This document shows positions 40,770 through 42,269 of a DNA stretch of 42,269 nt, piece after piece (the stretch's first letter is position 1; every line of letters begins with the position of its first letter). The notes beneath the pieces are model-generated. The model was given only the letters and a program-made list of their open reading frames with translations, was not told the DNA's origin and ran no database searches. Location: contig WRMA01000007.1 in the NCBI GenBank assembly GCA_009777355.1, positions 1 through 42,269 on the forward strand, given 5' to 3'. Position numbers and translations under genes: made by a program. The DNA comes from Oscillospiraceae bacterium. Its GTDB lineage: Bacteria; Bacillota; Clostridia; Oscillospirales; WRJC01.

Positions 40770-40985
40770 CTATAAATCGTCCGCGTCCTGTTCGGGGTCG
40801 CCGCCGTCGTAGGACGTTCCCGTGTACGAACCCATGACGTCGCTTTGAATATTGTCTCCGCCGTTACTGCCGAAATTATCCGGCATATTCGCCGTCCTGA
40901 ACGCCCTTACCGCTTCTTCGGCTTTTCTCGAAATTCCGCCCTTGACGGGCTTTTTTTTGTTTTGAGAGGGATAATTATAATCCAA
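40770..40985 (-). CDS. Small conserved hypothetical protein
   Basis: A 71-residue hydrophilic protein from a TTG at 40985 (DYNYPSQNKKKPVKGGISRK); a GTG at 40994 is an alternative. The tail DVMGSYTGTSYDGGDPEQDA followed by DDL resembles the ending of small proteins seen in many Clostridia, with no known function. It looks disordered: Gly/Asn/Asp-rich and no hydrophobic core. The longer frame to 41060 reads into repeat E and is unlikely. Confidence 0.65.
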   Translation of the reverse strand: MDYNYPSQNKKKPVKGGISRKAEEAVRAFRTANMPDNFGSNGGDNIQSDVMGSYTGTSYDGGDPEQDADDL

Positions 40986-41022
40986 GATTAACACAATCCT
41001 TTCTATATAAATCTCAACGGCA

Positions 41023-41090
41023 GTAGGGACGAACTGTGTTCGTCCGCCGATACCGCGCAAATCCCGCGGACGAACACAGTTCGTCCCTAC
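41023..41090. repeat. Nested palindromic repeat, GTAGGG...CCCTAC family, copy E
   Basis: The arms are a perfect 24-bp inverted repeat, each also palindromic inside (GGACGAAC-ACA-GTTCGTCC). An outer pair AACGGCA / TGCCGTT extends it to about 41016-41103. The right flank matches copy A. Confidence 0.85.
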
Positions 41091-41155
41091 AATTTATGCC
41101 GTTATCGGTATATATTATCCGTGTATTAAATAAATCTATGCGGAATTAATAATCG

Positions 41156-41572
41156 CTATTCTAAAATAAACTCCTGCGCTATCGGATAATCGTTCCAGAA
41201 GTTGCCGTCTGAACGATAGTATTTTCTCGAAACGGAGCCGTTTTTATCAGTATAGTCTATAACAAAAACCTGCCCCGTCTCTATTTCAGTTTCCACGGGA
41301 AAATTATGATACGGGAGAACGTCGCCCGTCGCAGGGTTGTTTTTAAAGTCTTCATAGGCGTTTTCCAAACGCCGAAATTCACGTTTCGTAAAATCTATAT
41401 CAAATTCAGTAAGGTCTTGTTCCCCGAAATGCGTAAAGATATATTCTTTTCCGCCGACAGATATTTTTTCAGAGCCGTCAGTTTGACCGTCGCTATTATT
41501 ATCGCCGCAAGCAGTAATCGTTACAGCTATAAAAGCCATAATAATAAAAAATACGGCTGTTTTCTTTGTCAT
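41156..41572 (-). CDS. Small putative lipoprotein
   Basis: A 138-residue secreted protein with a lipoprotein signal peptide: Lys-Lys, then AVFFIIMAFIAVTITACG, with Cys22 as the likely lipidated residue. After a short Asn/Asp/Gly linker comes an unrecognised domain with FTHFGEQDLTEFDIDFTKRE and a beta-rich end (GQVFVIDYTDKNGSVSRKYY). Probably anchored on the outer face of the membrane. No family recognised; the gene stands alone. Confidence 0.75.
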   Translation of the reverse strand: MTKKTAVFFIIMAFIAVTITACGDNNSDGQTDGSEKISVGGKEYIFTHFGEQDLTEFDIDFTKREFRRLENAYEDFKNNPATGDVLPYHNFPVETEIETGQVFVIDYTDKNGSVSRKYYRSDGNFWNDYPIAQEFILE

Positions 41573-41618
41573 CTTTGCTTCTCCTTATTACTGGTAAAAT
41601 ATAAATTATTCGTTTCAA

Positions 41619-41807
41619 TTATATACGTAAATTTCCGGATTCGTTTGCGTTCGCAACAACTTTAAATCCGTATTTTTTCGCGGCGGCTTCTCCGCGCCGA
41701 TTAAAATACAACGTCCTCTGCGGAGTTGTCATATCTTTGGTTAATTCGTTAATTTCACGGCGTATCTTGTGTATCTCGTCCAAGATGGTATCTGGTTTTC
41801 TCATCAT
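41619..41807 (-). CDS. Putative antitoxin paired with PIN toxin
   Basis: A 62-residue basic protein (MMRKPDTILDEIHKIRREIN, then ELTKDMTTPQRTLYFNRRGE) with GGAGG five bases upstream. It overlaps the end of the PIN gene by 53 bases, a longer overlap than usual. Position after a VapC-like toxin suggests its antitoxin; the order toxin first is less common. No DNA-binding fold is obvious. Confidence 0.65.
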   Translation of the reverse strand: MMRKPDTILDEIHKIRREINELTKDMTTPQRTLYFNRRGEAAAKKYGFKVVANANESGNLRI

Positions 41808-42267
41808 CGATTACCTCCATCGGTGAATTTATTTCGATTGCTTTATATCCTAAAAGAATATTTATTGCCCCGGTAAGTCTAATTGTTTTTTCTTTAACTA
41901 TATGCCTGAAATTAAGACTGATAATCATATCAAGCGCGTTCGCCGAAGCAACCGCTATATGGCTTGCGTCTGCGAGCGAGCCTCCCGGGAGCGCGCCCTC
42001 GGCTATATATCGCATTGCGAGATTGTCGGCTTCATCGGAAACGGGAAGAACTTTTATATTATATTTTTTTATGAGCGCTATCATCTTATCCCGCTTTTCT
42101 TTCGGCGCATTTTCTAATTCGTAAATCACATAAAACGAAGTAAACGCTTCAAATTTCCCCGCCGCGCATTCTTCAAACAGCGTTACCGTGTCGGCATGAG
42201 CTTCTCTGTCTGTATCGAAATAAAAATTGAACAGGGTGGTTTCTATATATATTTTTTGTTTTCTCAT
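41755..42267 (-). CDS. PIN-domain (VapC-like) toxin
   Basis: A 170-residue PIN-domain protein: KIYIETTLFNFYFDTDREAH, EAFTSFYVIYELENAPKEKR, ADASHIAVASANALDMIISL and a terminal GYKAIEINSPMEV. The first conserved Asp is a Glu here (YIETT, the form common in this subfamily), and the later Glu (YELE) and Asp (ADASH) are present, so RNase activity is plausible. The last about 20 residues run on past the usual end and overlap the partner gene. Upstream context lies outside the window. Confidence 0.85.
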   Translation of the reverse strand: MRKQKIYIETTLFNFYFDTDREAHADTVTLFEECAAGKFEAFTSFYVIYELENAPKEKRDKMIALIKKYNIKVLPVSDEADNLAMRYIAEGALPGGSLADASHIAVASANALDMIISLNFRHIVKEKTIRLTGAINILLGYKAIEINSPMEVIDDEKTRYHLGRDTQDTP

Positions 42268-42269
42268 AA

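Overview
The window reads as a chromosomal segment of an anaerobic, low-to-mid GC Bacillota bacterium, most likely an uncultured member of the Clostridia. This rests on gene order and family membership: rlmH beside walJ; plsX-rnc-smc-ftsY; yhbY-nadD-yqeK-LCP-rsfS; class III (oxygen-sensitive) ribonucleotide reductase; a MetA with the acetyl-CoA-type Glu111; a CD3324-family regulator; and strong AGGAGG-type ribosome binding sites. No rRNA, tRNA, CRISPR array, prophage or insertion sequence with a transposase was found.

Layout. 1-9.4 kb, minus strand: mfd (cut by the window edge), rlmH, walJ, aspS, an MgsA-like protein and a MinD/ParA ATPase, interrupted by a lone Phd antitoxin, a YoeB pair and a HicA-like pair. 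9.5-10.7 kb is a small-RNA-rich patch: a 31-residue membrane toxin with a convergent antisense RNA (type I toxin-antitoxin), a second orphan copy of the antitoxin RNA, then a short leader peptide and a foldable leader in front of a CD3324-family regulator. 10.8-14.8 kb, minus strand: nrdD and nrdG, split by a DUF3800 gene and a candidate antisense RNA. 15.2-21.1 kb: metA, an ECF folate-type S component (minus), a multi-pass membrane protein, a DivIVA-like protein, a URO-D family protein, a RelE-type pair and a Uma2 protein. 21.3-24.1 kb: a MoxR ATPase, a HicB-HicA-HicB trio and an M23 peptidase (minus). 24.2-40.8 kb, plus strand: trmFO, plsX, a DUF433/DUF5615 pair, rnc, a radical SAM protein, smc, ftsY, mazEF, rdgB, yhbY, nadD, yqeK, an LCP protein, rsfS, lplA and a racemase. 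40.8-42.3 kb, minus strand: a small conserved protein, a lipoprotein and a PIN-type pair.

Most genes are housekeeping genes for translation, rRNA and tRNA modification, protein export, chromosome structure, NAD, lipid and deoxynucleotide supply. Two things are unusual. First, toxin-antitoxin modules are dense (about nine loci in 42 kb) and many sit inside otherwise conserved operons. Second, at least three kinds of nested palindromic, MITE-like repeats are scattered between genes. They differ between copies by paired, base-pair-preserving changes, and two have entered coding sequence in frame (111 bp in mfd; a 24-bp half-element in the radical SAM gene). Two genes (a folate-type ECF S component and trmFO) appear to lack any AUG/GUG/UUG start at a sensible place and may begin at AUU or AUC/AUA.
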